NCBI GenBank assembly: GCA_017996315.1
Contig: JAGOHE010000003.1
Coordinates: 1 to 39,425 of the forward strand
DNA: 39,425 nucleotides
Direction: 5' to 3'
Source of the DNA: Kiritimatiellia bacterium
GTDB lineage: Bacteria > Verrucomicrobiota > Kiritimatiellia > PWTM01
Shown here: positions 1-8,494 of the stretch, piece by piece
How positions within the stretch are numbered: position 1 is the stretch's first letter
Layout: each line of letters starts with the position of its first letter
The notes under the pieces: generated by a model
Database searches by the model: none
The model's input: only the letters and a program-made list of their open reading frames with translations
Told to the model about the DNA's origin: nothing
Translations under genes and position numbers: made by a program

Positions 1-410
1 TGCTGCGGCGCGAGGCCCCGCAGGGGGGGGAGGTTCCCCGCCTGGACCGCTCCGCGGAGCGCGTTCTTGAAGCCTATAGCTGGCCGGGCAATGTGCGCGA
101 ACTCGAAAACGCCATTCGCCATGCGCTTGCCTTCTGCAAAGAGGGCGTTCTGAGCGCAACCGATCTGCCCGCGCGCATTGTGGAAGCCGTTGGCCCGATG
201 GTGCCGGAGTTCGAGGGGGCGGATCGGATTAGCGCGGAACTTGAGGAATACCGTGGCAAGTCTCTTAAGACTTTTCTGCGGAGCAAGGAAAAAGAATACA
301 TCTCCATGGTGATTGATCAGCTCGATGGCGACAAGGAGGCGGCTGCCCGGGCGTTGAAGATCAGTCTGGCCACCCTCTATCGAAAATTGCCCGGAGCCGA
401 CACGCCTTGA
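1..410 (+). CDS. Sigma-54-dependent (NtrC-type) transcriptional activator, C-terminal end
   Basis: Only the last 135 residues lie in the window, read from base 3; the gene begins upstream. The residues [10 protein letters not shown] (bases about 69-98) are the GNVREL motif that closes the AAA+ sigma-54 interaction domain. The last 45 residues (about bases 270-407) form a Fis-type helix-turn-helix: the stretch [20 protein letters not shown] is typical of HTH_8. Such proteins bind upstream enhancers and use ATP to open sigma-54 RNA polymerase promoters. Whether it has a receiver domain cannot be seen, so its signal is unknown. pgi follows 31 bases downstream on the same strand, which may mean co-transcription but does not show regulation. 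The family assignment is firm; the specific regulon is not inferable. Confidence 0.88.
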   Translation, partial: LRREAPQGGEVPRLDRSAERVLEAYSWPGNVRELENAIRHALAFCKEGVLSATDLPARIVEAVGPMVPEFEGADRISAELEEYRGKSLKTFLRSKEKEYISMVIDQLDGDKEAAARALKISLATLYRKLPGADTP

Positions 411-441
411 GTCGGAGCCGCGGCCTCTCACAGGAGATCCC

Positions 442-2079
442 GTGAAATCGAACATTCGCCCTTCCTATGTTCCGGGCGATGCGTTGGCGCGGCTCTGCGC
501 TCACGCCCGCGAAATGGATTCTGTTCATCTGCGCGATTTGTTCCGCGACGATCCGAACCGCGCGCGACGTTACCATCTTGAAGCCGGGGATCTGGCGCTG
601 GACTATTCCAAGAACCGGATCACCGACCGGACCCTGACCCTGCTGCTCGACCTCGCCCGGGAAGCGCGCGTGACCGCCGAGCGGGATGCCATGTTCGCGG
701 GCGAGCCCATCAACCGAACGGAACACCGGTCGGTGCTGCATGTCGCGCTGCGGGCGCCGCGGGATGCGATGATCCTCGTGGACGGCCAGGATGTGATGCC
801 CGGGGTCCATGACGTGCTCGATCGCATGGGCGCATTCGCGAAGCGGGTGCGTTCGGGAGACTGGAAAGGCCACACCGGTCGCCGCATCCGGAGCGTGGTG
901 AACATCGGTATCGGCGGTTCCGATCTCGGACCAGCCATGGCCACACAGGCGCTCCTGCCGTTCTCCGACCGGTCCCTGGATGTGCGGTTCGTGTCCAATA
1001 TTGACGCCACCCATCTGGCGGAGACCGTGCGCGATCTCAATCCCGCGGAAACGATGTTCATTGTCGCCTCCAAAACTTTTACGACGGAGGAGACGATGAC
1101 CAACGCGACCAGCGCGCGCGCGTGGTTGCTCCGATCCCTGGGAGATCCCTCGGCGGTCTCCCGTCATTTTGTCGCCGTGTCCACCCATGCCGGACGGGTT
1201 GCGGAGTTCGGAATCGATCCCGCCCACATGTTTGAATTCTGGGATTGGGTCGGGGGGCGATATTCGTTGTGTTCCGCCATCGGCCTTCCGCTCATGCTGT
1301 CGATCGGGCCGGAGCATTTCCGCGACATGCTTGCCGGGTTCCACCGCATGGACCGGCATTTTGTCGAAGCGCCGCTGGAGTCCAACATGCCCGTCCTGCT
1401 GGCTTTGCTGGGGGTGTGGTACAACAACGCCTGGGGCGCTCAGACGCACGCGATCCTGCCCTACGACCAATACCTGTCCCGGTTCCCGGCGTATTTCCAG
1501 CAGGCGGATATGGAAAGCAACGGGAAATGCACCGATCGAAATGGCCGTCCGGTGGGCTATCAGACCGGTCCGGTGCTCTGGGGCGAGCCGGGCACGAACG
1601 GCCAGCACGCTTTCTATCAGCTGATTCATCAGGGCACGAAACTCATCCCATGCGATTTCATCGGCTTCGCCCGGTCGCAGAATCCGATCGGCGATCATCA
1701 TGACCGGCTGATGGCCAACTTTTTTGCCCAGACAGAAGCGCTGGCCTTCGGGAAGACCATGGATGAAGTCCGGGCCGAGGGAGTGGCCGAAGCGCTGGTT
1801 TCTCACAAGACCTTCCCCGGAAACCGTCCGACCAATACGATCCTGGCTCCCGAGTTGACGCCGTCCGTACTCGGGCAGTTGATTGCTTTGTACGAACACA
1901 AAATCTTCACCCAGGGCATTCTCTGGAACATCCACTCATTCGACCAGTGGGGGGTGGAGTTGGGAAAGGTGTTGGCCCGGAGGATTCTGCCGCAACTGCA
2001 ATCAAACGTTCCGCTGGAGCATGACGCTTCCACGAATGCGTTAATTGAACGGTACCGGGAGTGGCGACGGAAGGGGTAG
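442..2079 (+). CDS. pgi: Glucose-6-phosphate isomerase
   Basis: Cytoplasmic enzyme that interconverts glucose 6-phosphate and fructose 6-phosphate in glycolysis and gluconeogenesis. The 545-residue length is normal for the long bacterial/eukaryotic form. Both family signatures are present: [14 protein letters not shown] around residues 268-281 and [10 protein letters not shown] around 499-508. The segment [17 protein letters not shown], which holds active-site residues, is also intact. The start is GTG at 442, chosen because AGGAG at 432-436 is well spaced before it and no better in-frame ATG lies nearby. It ends 19 bases from the stop of the converging PP2C gene, with no clear terminator between them. 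Fructose 6-phosphate also links it to the NagB gene of the facing cluster, which is a metabolic inference only. Confidence 0.98.
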   Translation: MKSNIRPSYVPGDALARLCAHAREMDSVHLRDLFRDDPNRARRYHLEAGDLALDYSKNRITDRTLTLLLDLAREARVTAERDAMFAGEPINRTEHRSVLHVALRAPRDAMILVDGQDVMPGVHDVLDRMGAFAKRVRSGDWKGHTGRRIRSVVNIGIGGSDLGPAMATQALLPFSDRSLDVRFVSNIDATHLAETVRDLNPAETMFIVASKTFTTEETMTNATSARAWLLRSLGDPSAVSRHFVAVSTHAGRVAEFGIDPAHMFEFWDWVGGRYSLCSAIGLPLMLSIGPEHFRDMLAGFHRMDRHFVEAPLESNMPVLLALLGVWYNNAWGAQTHAILPYDQYLSRFPAYFQQADMESNGKCTDRNGRPVGYQTGPVLWGEPGTNGQHAFYQLIHQGTKLIPCDFIGFARSQNPIGDHHDRLMANFFAQTEALAFGKTMDEVRAEGVAEALVSHKTFPGNRPTNTILAPELTPSVLGQLIALYEHKIFTQGILWNIHSFDQWGVELGKVLARRILPQLQSNVPLEHDASTNALIERYREWRRKG

Positions 2080-2098
2080 GGGGCGGCGCCCGCGAGGG

Positions 2099-2887
2099 CT
2101 AATCCATGTACAGCACCACGGCGCTGGAATTGTCGTGTCCGCCGACGGCCAGGGCCGCATGCGCAATAGACGCTGCCGCCGCCCGGGCGCCGTTCGGACG
2201 GTGATCCCGCAATAAATTGCGCAGTGTTTCCATGTCGAGCGGTTCCGAAACGCCATCCGTGCATATCATCCAGGCGTCTCCCGAGCGGACGTCCATGCGC
2301 GTGATATCCAGTTGCACATCGGCCCGGTGATCAATGGCTCGAGTGATGGCGCGGCGCTGGCGAAGCGGCAAGTCCGCCGCCTCCTGCCCGAGAAGGGTCT
2401 CCAAATTATGGGGCTTATAGGCGCAGGCGATTTGGTCGCCGCGCACGCGGAACGCCAGGCTGTCCCCCGCATGCAGCAGCGCCAGCGACGACTCGCCCAT
2501 CCGCGGATAGACAAGAACGGCCAGTGTGCTGCCCACCGCCGAAACGGAATGCTGAATAGCCCAGGCCTGGATGGCATGGGCGGCATCCAGAGCCGCGGCC
2601 GTAATGCGGTGGATCATATCTTCGAGGCCGAATTGCGGCAGAGCATGGCGCGCCTGTTTCAACGATGCGACTACGCCGTCCGCCACCATATGGCTGGCTT
2701 CGGATCCGCCTTGATGGCCCCCCATGCCGTCGCACACACCGAACACGCCCCACTCCGGAATTTCGATCACGCAATCTTCATTCCGGGGGCGCGGGCCGCA
2801 CAGGGAAACCGAACCATAATCCACCCGCGTGGGCGGATTCGGCAGCAGCTGCGTATCGCCCCGCCGGCCGGAGAGAGAGGCGTTCAT
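2099..2887 (-). CDS. PP2C-family serine/threonine protein phosphatase
   Basis: A 262-residue soluble phosphatase of the PPM/PP2C (Stp1-like) family, which removes phosphate from Ser/Thr using two metal ions. The metal-binding motifs are intact: RNED at 35-38, CDGMGGHQGG at 52-61, AGDS at 140-143, CTDGVSE at 209-215 and GGHDN at 249-253. No signal peptide or membrane segment is seen. The start codon overlaps the stop of the upstream glycosyltransferase by four bases (ATGA), so the two are translationally coupled and this is the last gene of the 2.1-9.4 kb minus-strand run. No partner Ser/Thr kinase is present in the window. Its place at the end of a glycan gene cluster hints at control of surface-sugar synthesis, but that is inference. 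Confidence 0.93.
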   Translation of the reverse strand: MNASLSGRRGDTQLLPNPPTRVDYGSVSLCGPRPRNEDCVIEIPEWGVFGVCDGMGGHQGGSEASHMVADGVVASLKQARHALPQFGLEDMIHRITAAALDAAHAIQAWAIQHSVSAVGSTLAVLVYPRMGESSLALLHAGDSLAFRVRGDQIACAYKPHNLETLLGQEAADLPLRQRRAITRAIDHRADVQLDITRMDVRSGDAWMICTDGVSEPLDMETLRNLLRDHRPNGARAAAASIAHAALAVGGHDNSSAVVLYMD

Positions 2888-4065
2888 GATGCCGGCCTCC
2901 TTTGCCGGGCCGCGACGGCCTCCTCATACACGGACCAGGTCGTCCGCGCCGCCTGATTCCAGGAAAATTTCCGCGCGCGTTCCAGCCCGGCGGTGCGGAG
3001 GCGGGCGGCCAGAGCGGGATCGGTCAGTACGCTCGTCAGGGCACCGGCCAGCGCCGCGGGATCGCGGGGATCCACCATGAGCGCGGCATCTCCCGCCACT
3101 TCGGGCAGCGAGCTGACTCCGCTGCACACCACCGGTGTGCCGCAGGCCATGGCTTCAAGGATGGGCAGCCCGAACCCCTCGTACAAGCTCGGCAGCACAA
3201 ACACATGGGCCTGTCGATAGGCTTCGAGCAGGCGCGGCCCGTCCACATACCCCGACCACTCCACGCGATCCGATATCCCCAGCAGGCTCGCGAGGTGCTC
3301 CGCTTCGGGATACCGCGGATCGGGCGCGCTGACCACGCGCAGTTTCGCTCCGGGCACGGAACGCGCTACCGTCGCGAACGCTTCCATCACCCCCGTCAGA
3401 TTTTTATACGGATCCCGGCGTCCGACGAACAGGATCTGCCCGGGAACCGGTGGCGCGTTGCCGGGAGCATACATCGCTCCCGCGGCTTCGGGCACGACCC
3501 GGATGCGGGGGGACGCATTCGGATCGAGCGCCGTCAATACATCGCCGCGCGTGTGGGCGCTGGGCGTAATGATGAGATCCGCGCGTCTTGCCGCTTCGCG
3601 CATGAGCCGGCGGACCAGCCCGCGCGCCATGTTCTTTCGGGCCTTGGGGGTAAACTCAGGATGCAGGACGGGGATCAAGTCATGCAGCGTAACCACCAGC
3701 GCCAGCCGTCCGGGCGGGCGGGATGCAGGGAAGGCGCCCAGCGGAACCATGAAGTTGGGCGCATGATACACCTGCGCGTCCAGCGAACGGAGTAGGCGGG
3801 GCCAGCTAATTTGCGCGCGCGGAGAAAACGGCCCGAAGGGGAAGACGCGGCTCTGCACCGCGGAACCGGCCGGTAGCGCGAGCAAATCCATTTCCCGGCG
3901 CGCAATCTCCGGATCGTGAAACAACAGGGTCAGACGCCGGCCATCGGCGGTGCGCGCGAGTTCCGAGGCGAGTTCCCGGGTGTAGCGCCCAATCCCGCTC
4001 AACTCGCGGAAGATCCACCGCATGTCCAACGCCGCGTGGATCGGACTCGATCCCGCGCCGGTCAT
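2884..4065 (-). CDS. Glycosyltransferase family 4 (GT-B fold)
   Basis: A 393-residue GT4-type enzyme that transfers a sugar from a nucleotide sugar, probably in the cytoplasm or at the inner face of the membrane. The N-terminal lobe carries the GIGRYTREL segment near residue 24. The C-terminal lobe carries FVGRRDPYKNL and the donor-site motif SLYEGFGLPILEAMACGTPVV, including the E-x7-E pattern (EGFGLPILE) typical of GT4. The start was placed at ATG 4065 because it overlaps the stop of the preceding gene as ATGA; a longer reading to 4179 would run through 117 bases of that gene. It is a sequence relative of its neighbour at 4062-5177. The product could be an exopolysaccharide, O-antigen or other glycan; donor and acceptor cannot be told. 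Confidence 0.9.
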   Translation of the reverse strand: MTGAGSSPIHAALDMRWIFRELSGIGRYTRELASELARTADGRRLTLLFHDPEIARREMDLLALPAGSAVQSRVFPFGPFSPRAQISWPRLLRSLDAQVYHAPNFMVPLGAFPASRPPGRLALVVTLHDLIPVLHPEFTPKARKNMARGLVRRLMREAARRADLIITPSAHTRGDVLTALDPNASPRIRVVPEAAGAMYAPGNAPPVPGQILFVGRRDPYKNLTGVMEAFATVARSVPGAKLRVVSAPDPRYPEAEHLASLLGISDRVEWSGYVDGPRLLEAYRQAHVFVLPSLYEGFGLPILEAMACGTPVVCSGVSSLPEVAGDAALMVDPRDPAALAGALTSVLTDPALAARLRTAGLERARKFSWNQAARTTWSVYEEAVAARQRRPAS

Positions 4066-5177
4066 GCCAGCTCCCGGTATACGGTCCAGGTCTCTCGCGC
4101 CGTCTGATCCCATGCATAGCGGGCGGCATGCGCGAAGCCCTGCGCCCGGAGCTTGGATCGCTCCGCGGAATTGTGACACAACCGACGGATGGATTCCGCC
4201 CAGAGGTCCGCGTCGAAGGATTCCATCAGCAGCGCGCCGCCCTCCAACACTTCACGAAGCGATCCGCCGGTGGACGAAATGACCGGCGCGCCGCACGCCA
4301 TCGCTTCAAGCGGCGGGAATCCGAAACCTTCATAGCGGGAGGGGAACACGAGACACTCCGCTCCCGCATAAATGGACGGCAGATCTTCCTCGGCCGCATA
4401 CTCGAGCCACCGGATGTGCGCATGACGGGGGGAATCCTCGATACGGCGCAGGATTGGCTCACAACGCCAGCCGCGCATGCCCACCAGCACGAGATCCCAA
4501 TCTTCGTCCGCCAGTCGTTCGAAGATATCGACCAGCAGCGGGATATTCTTGCGCGGCTCCAGTGTTCCCACGAACAGCAAATATGGGCGGCTCAGGCCCA
4601 GCCGGGCGCGCGCGGCGGCGGCCCAGTCGGGACGCGGTGGCGCGAAGGAGCGTTCGAGTCCCGGATATATCGGCCGAAGCCGATCGCGGGGCGCCCCCAG
4701 CAGATCATGGATATCGTCCGCCATCGCCCGGCTGTCGGTGATGATCCGGTCTGATCGCTCGACCGTTTCGCGGATATGGTCGGTCAGATAGCGCAAATTT
4801 TTGCGTTCCGTGGTCTCCGGCATCCGCAGGAACGACACGTCATGGATCGTTACGACGCTCTTCCCCCGCGTCAGAGGCGGACGGATGAAATTGGGGAAGT
4901 GATAGAGATCGTACTTCCCTGCCATCCAATTGAATGGGGGAAACCGGAGCCGTTTCCACGACTGTTGCGCGATCCGGCCGGGAATCCACCGGATGCGCCG
5001 GGCGGGGAGGGGAGGCGCGCCTTCGCCCGCGCCCCGGCCTCGGAAATCGAAATAGAAACCTTCGATCTTCTCGCCGGGTTGAGCGGCGGAGGCCAGATGC
5101 GCCGCGAGAGCATGCGTATACCTTCCGACACCGGTGCGATGTCCCAAGGCCGACTGGACATCAAGACAGACGCGCAT
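4062..5177 (-). CDS. Glycosyltransferase family 4 (GT-B fold)
   Basis: A 371-residue GT4 enzyme. Near the N-terminus GHRTGVGRYTHAL matches the acceptor-side loop of mannosyltransferase-like GT4 proteins. The C-terminal lobe has VGTLEPRKNIPLL and SRYEGFGFPPLEAMACGAPV, the nucleotide-sugar binding signature with the E-x7-E pair. A GGGAG Shine-Dalgarno lies four bases before ATG 5177. It follows nagB by 36 bases and overlaps the next glycosyltransferase by four, so it belongs to the same transcript. Two tandem related GT4 genes after sugar-modifying enzymes suggest assembly of an oligosaccharide that contains the modified sugar. The exact linkage is unknown. Confidence 0.92.
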   Translation of the reverse strand: MRVCLDVQSALGHRTGVGRYTHALAAHLASAAQPGEKIEGFYFDFRGRGAGEGAPPLPARRIRWIPGRIAQQSWKRLRFPPFNWMAGKYDLYHFPNFIRPPLTRGKSVVTIHDVSFLRMPETTERKNLRYLTDHIRETVERSDRIITDSRAMADDIHDLLGAPRDRLRPIYPGLERSFAPPRPDWAAAARARLGLSRPYLLFVGTLEPRKNIPLLVDIFERLADEDWDLVLVGMRGWRCEPILRRIEDSPRHAHIRWLEYAAEEDLPSIYAGAECLVFPSRYEGFGFPPLEAMACGAPVISSTGGSLREVLEGGALLMESFDADLWAESIRRLCHNSAERSKLRAQGFAHAARYAWDQTARETWTVYRELA

Positions 5178-5213
5178 GAAGCTCCCGGATCCGGTCAGCG
5201 GACGAGACCACGC

Positions 5214-5999
5214 TCAGTGATACTCTTGCCACTCGGGCTCGTTCTCGAAAATCCAGCGGTAATATTCCACGCCCTTGAGTTGGGATGCCGCGCCTTCGTC
5301 CACCACCACCGTACATGTCGGGTGAAGCTGAATGGCGCTGGCGGAAATCATCGCGGTGATCGGACCTTCCACGGCGGCGGCGAGCACCTCCGCCTTGGCC
5401 TTTCCGGTGACGAGCATGATAATGCGGCGGCTTTCCAGAATCGTTCCCACGCCCATCGTGATCGCGCGATGGGGCATGCTCTTCGGATCATTGAACAGTG
5501 TGCAGTTTTCGGCGATCGTCGTGCTCGTCAGGCTCTTGACACGGGTGCGGGAGCGCAGGGCCGAAAGTGGCTCGTTGAAGCCGATATGACCGGATTTTCC
5601 CAGACCCAGCAGTTGCAGGTCGATGCCCCCGATTTCCTGGATATGCTGCTCGTATCTCCGGCATTCGGCATCCAGATCATTCGCGGTTCCAATGGGCAGA
5701 TGCGTGCATCGCAGGTCGATGTTCACCTTGGAAAACAGGTGATGGTTCATATAGTAGCGGTACGAGCCTTCGTGCGTGGGAGGAAGCCCGACATATTCAT
5801 CAAGGTTGAACGTCCGGCACAGAGAGAAGTCCAGCCCCTCCTTCTTGTGCATGTTCGCCAGTTTTCCGTAGAGCGTTTCCATCGTTCGGCCCGTGGCCAG
5901 CCCCATGACCAGGTGGGGTTTGGCCCGGATGGTCTTGGCGATCATTCGGGATACCAGGTCGCAGGCCGCATCCGCTGTTGGTTGTATGATGACTTCCAT
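5214..5999 (-). CDS. nagB: Glucosamine-6-phosphate deaminase (NagB family)
   Basis: A 261-residue protein of the NagB group, which converts glucosamine 6-phosphate to fructose 6-phosphate and ammonia, or the reverse. The sugar-phosphate loop GLATGRTM (33-40) and FNLDEYVGL (64-72), with Asp67 as the expected general base, are intact. The second catalytic stretch reads GKSGHIGFNEP (134-144): His138 and Glu143 are kept, but Ser136 occupies the place of the E. coli Asp141. Gram-positive relatives often have Asn there, so activity is likely. The Shine-Dalgarno AAGGAG ends six bases before the ATG. It sits between a Gfo/Idh dehydrogenase and two glycosyltransferases in a minus-strand operon, so it may feed or drain the hexosamine pool for that cluster rather than serve chitin-sugar catabolism. 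Confidence 0.92.
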   Translation of the reverse strand: MEVIIQPTADAACDLVSRMIAKTIRAKPHLVMGLATGRTMETLYGKLANMHKKEGLDFSLCRTFNLDEYVGLPPTHEGSYRYYMNHHLFSKVNIDLRCTHLPIGTANDLDAECRRYEQHIQEIGGIDLQLLGLGKSGHIGFNEPLSALRSRTRVKSLTSTTIAENCTLFNDPKSMPHRAITMGVGTILESRRIIMLVTGKAKAEVLAAAVEGPITAMISASAIQLHPTCTVVVDEGAASQLKGVEYYRWIFENEPEWQEYH

Positions 6000-6072
6000 G
6001 TGACTCTCCTTCGTGATGACCCGGTGTTCCGGGACCGCACATCACTATTTCAGCATGCCATCAAGCGCGGGT

Positions 6073-7149
6073 TCAGGCGAGCCCGAATTCCCGCCGGTTG
6101 GCCTCGCAGGAGGGCAACACGGGTCTTTCGCTCAGGCCGCTCTTGAGCATCGCCTGTTCGTCCGCGCCCGCCGTCAGCGGAAGGACCGCTTGCGCGCCTT
6201 CCATGGCGGAACGCTGGAGCGCCAGCATGATTTCGGCGCCGGCATACGCGCGATCGAACTGGCAGGGATGCTCCTTCGTGCCGTCCAGCCAATCCGCCAT
6301 ATCCTGTATGTACGGGGGCATGTCCGCGTCATAATTCATCGCGCCCTCACCGCTCTGGTATCCGCCCGACCGGGTGACCGCGCGCCATCCTCCGTTCGTG
6401 AGCACTTCGGCGAAACCTTCCGTGCCTTGCGCTCCGATCCGGTTCTTGCCCCACCATTTGCCCACTTCGGGCTGATCAGGCGCGCCGGCGCCGCATTCAT
6501 ACCAGCCGCGCACGCCGTTGGCGAACTGCACCACACCGGCGATGTAATCGGGCGAGGGATGGTTGTCCGTTAACTTCGCCCGCCCGGCCGCCTGCGCCAT
6601 GGCCCACTCGGCGGGGGCATAGCCGTTGTATTCGCAGGAGTAATCGATGAGGTGCGAGAGCATGTGCGTCATCCAGCCCGTCGCGGACCCGTACACCGTA
6701 TGAATCCGCCCCAGCGCTCCGCTGGCCGCAATTTCCGCGACTTTGCGGTAATGCGGCCCGTACCGATGCTGGTGGCTGACCACGGCCTTAATTCCTGAGG
6801 CGCGGATCAGATCGCGGAGCGTCATGGCTTCCGCGCTCGTGAGCGCCACGGGCTTTTCCATCGCGATCAACTTCGCGCCGGCCTCCACCCCCGCGCGTAC
6901 AAACGCGGTGCGCAGGTGGGGCAGGGTGCAGAAACAGAATACGTCGGGTTTGAGTTCCCGGGCCATGGCGGCCATATCCACGCCGGTGCGTACCTCGCCC
7001 CCGAGCTTTTCAGCGGCCGCCTGCGCGCGGGCCGGATCAATGTCGCACAACCCGACGACCTTGAACCGGGGATTGGCGTTGAAGGCGGAGGCGTGGTGAA
7101 CACCGCGTTTTCCTGTGCCGACGACCATGACCGTGTACATGGAACTCAT
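6073..7149 (-). CDS. Gfo/Idh/MocA-family NAD(P)-dependent oxidoreductase
   Basis: A 358-residue two-domain sugar dehydrogenase. The N-terminal Rossmann fold has the dinucleotide loop VVGTGKRG (9-16), and the conserved MEKPVAL around 97-103 carries the catalytic Lys99. The C-terminal alpha/beta domain binds the substrate. Members oxidise or reduce sugars, inositols or nucleotide sugars, so the substrate cannot be fixed from sequence. ATG 7149 was chosen because AAGGAG lies eight bases before it (bases 7158-7163); a longer frame to 7179 would enter the hairpin upstream. The neighbouring DegT aminotransferase is the usual partner of a Gfo enzyme that makes a 3-keto sugar for amination, as in GnnA/GnnB or NtdC/NtdA. 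That pairing is the best clue to its role. Confidence 0.92.
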   Translation of the reverse strand: MSSMYTVMVVGTGKRGVHHASAFNANPRFKVVGLCDIDPARAQAAAEKLGGEVRTGVDMAAMARELKPDVFCFCTLPHLRTAFVRAGVEAGAKLIAMEKPVALTSAEAMTLRDLIRASGIKAVVSHQHRYGPHYRKVAEIAASGALGRIHTVYGSATGWMTHMLSHLIDYSCEYNGYAPAEWAMAQAAGRAKLTDNHPSPDYIAGVVQFANGVRGWYECGAGAPDQPEVGKWWGKNRIGAQGTEGFAEVLTNGGWRAVTRSGGYQSGEGAMNYDADMPPYIQDMADWLDGTKEHPCQFDRAYAGAEIMLALQRSAMEGAQAVLPLTAGADEQAMLKSGLSERPVLPSCEANRREFGLA

Positions 7150-7178
7150 ACGTAAGACTCCTTGGGGGAAGAAACCCA

Positions 7179-7207
7179 AGGCGCCGGCCGACTGAAGGCC
7201 GGCGCCT
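7179..7207 (-). terminator. GC-rich hairpin between the DegT and Gfo genes
   Basis: An 11-bp perfect stem (7179-7189 with 7197-7207) encloses a 7-base loop. It lies 15 bases after the aminotransferase stop and 29 bases before the dehydrogenase start. On the minus strand it is followed by a mildly T-rich stretch (TTGGGTTTCTT), not a clean T run. It may be a partial terminator or an mRNA-stabilising element that sets the ratio of upstream and downstream genes. Confidence 0.6.
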
Positions 7208-7222
7208 CGCGGTTATGCGCTA

Positions 7223-8404
7223 TTACTTATCCTCGCAGCAGATCCCCGCGCGGGCCGCGCCGGGTGCCTTGCTGCAGGATTCGGGATGCAGTTTCTCCCA
7301 CTCGAGAACCTTCCCGATCGTGTAATCCACTTCTTCCTTGGTCAGTTCGGGGAACATCGGAAGGCTGATGCAGCACGCCGCGTTCGCTTCCGCGTTGGTC
7401 AGCGGTCCGACGATGCGGGCATCCTTGCCCCACGGATACCCTTCCTGCTGGTGGATGGCGATCGAATAGTGCGTCTTCGCGTCCACGCCCTGCTCATTCA
7501 GCCACTTCAGCATGGGATCACGATCCTGCGGGCGCTTGGTTTCGATCACGTAGAGGTGCCACACATGCCGGTACCCCGGTTTCGCGTAGGGCAGATCCAC
7601 GCACGTCACGTTTTTCAGCCCCTCGGTGTAGCGTTTCGCCCACTGGATGCGCTGGTTGTTCCACTCATGGATGTGCTTCAGTTTGACGCTGAGCACTCCG
7701 GCTTGAATGTCGTCGAGCCGGCTGTTGAAGCCGAAGCTGTGTACATTACGGGCGGGAGATCCATGGGCGCGCAGCAGCTTGGTCCGGCGGTTGATTTCTT
7801 CATCATTGGTCACGATCGCCCCGCCATCGCCGAAGCATCCGAGGTTCTTCTGAATGATGAAGCTCGTCGCCACGGCATCGGAAAGCTCCCCGATCTTGAA
7901 GGTGTCGCCGGCGGCGTCGATCGCCTGGGCGTTATCTTCGAGAATCTTGAGGCCGTGCTGGTCGGCAATTTTGCGGATGCGGACCATGTCGGCGCACTGC
8001 CCGTACAGGTGAACGGGGATGATGCAGCGCGTTTTCGGGGTGATGGCCTTCTCGATCTTCTCGGGGCAGATGGTCTTGGTCTTGGGGCAGCAGTCCACCA
8101 GAACAGCGGTCGCTCCGGCGATCCAGATGGCTTCAGCGGTCGCGAAAAACGTGTTGGCGTTGGTGATAACTTCATCGCCCTTGCCGATGCCCATCGCCAT
8201 GAGGCTCAGCCACAGGGCGTCGGTGCCGTTGCCGCAGGGAATGGAGAACCGGGTGCCGGAAAACGCGGCAAATTCCTTCTCAAACTGCTTGTTCATCGGC
8301 CCATGAACATATTCGCCGCTGTCCAGAACCTTCTGGATATGGGCGTCAATGTCCTTCTGGACATTGTGATATTGCCGGGTGTGCCCGTAGAACGGAACTT
8401 TCAT
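7223..8404 (-). CDS. DegT/DnrJ/EryC1/StrS-family PLP-dependent sugar aminotransferase
   Basis: A 393-residue PLP enzyme that transfers an amino group, usually from glutamate, to a keto sugar, often a nucleotide-linked one. The expected features are present: GNGTDAL at 58-64 for the cofactor phosphate, LEDNAQA at 155-161 with Asp157 facing the pyridine nitrogen, and SFIIQKNLGCFGDGG starting at 181 with Lys186 as the PLP Schiff-base lysine. NSRLDDIQAG is the typical later motif. The ATG has a GGAG Shine-Dalgarno about ten bases upstream. The C-terminal tail ends in a short Cys-containing extension (GICCEDK). It lies 90 bases after the PIG-L gene and directly before the Gfo dehydrogenase, its likely oxidase partner. 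The product sugar is unknown. Confidence 0.94.
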   Translation of the reverse strand: MKVPFYGHTRQYHNVQKDIDAHIQKVLDSGEYVHGPMNKQFEKEFAAFSGTRFSIPCGNGTDALWLSLMAMGIGKGDEVITNANTFFATAEAIWIAGATAVLVDCCPKTKTICPEKIEKAITPKTRCIIPVHLYGQCADMVRIRKIADQHGLKILEDNAQAIDAAGDTFKIGELSDAVATSFIIQKNLGCFGDGGAIVTNDEEINRRTKLLRAHGSPARNVHSFGFNSRLDDIQAGVLSVKLKHIHEWNNQRIQWAKRYTEGLKNVTCVDLPYAKPGYRHVWHLYVIETKRPQDRDPMLKWLNEQGVDAKTHYSIAIHQQEGYPWGKDARIVGPLTNAEANAACCISLPMFPELTKEEVDYTIGKVLEWEKLHPESCSKAPGAARAGICCEDK

Positions 8405-8494
8405 CGAGTACTCTCCATGGGTTGTTCGGGTGCTCTTTTCACATGCGCCAGCCGGTTCCGGGAGGCTTCTCCACGGTCGGTTCGGCGCGAAATC

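Noticed and set aside
361-1935. Long open frame antisense to pgi.
   Set aside because: High GC produces long antisense frames; the plus-strand product has full pgi signatures, and the antisense product shows no recognisable motif.
2080-2098. GGGC-GGC-GCCC between pgi and the PP2C gene as a terminator.
   Set aside because: Only four pairs with a three-base loop and no T run; likely chance in GC-rich DNA.
3905-3925. A CGTGAAACA stretch resembling half of the parS palindrome.
   Set aside because: Only one half matches; the other half reads TCTCCGGAT, and it lies within a glycosyltransferase coding region.
6020-6033. CCCGG-TGTT-CCGGG hairpin between the Gfo gene and nagB.
   Set aside because: A five-pair stem with no flanking T run is weak and common by chance.
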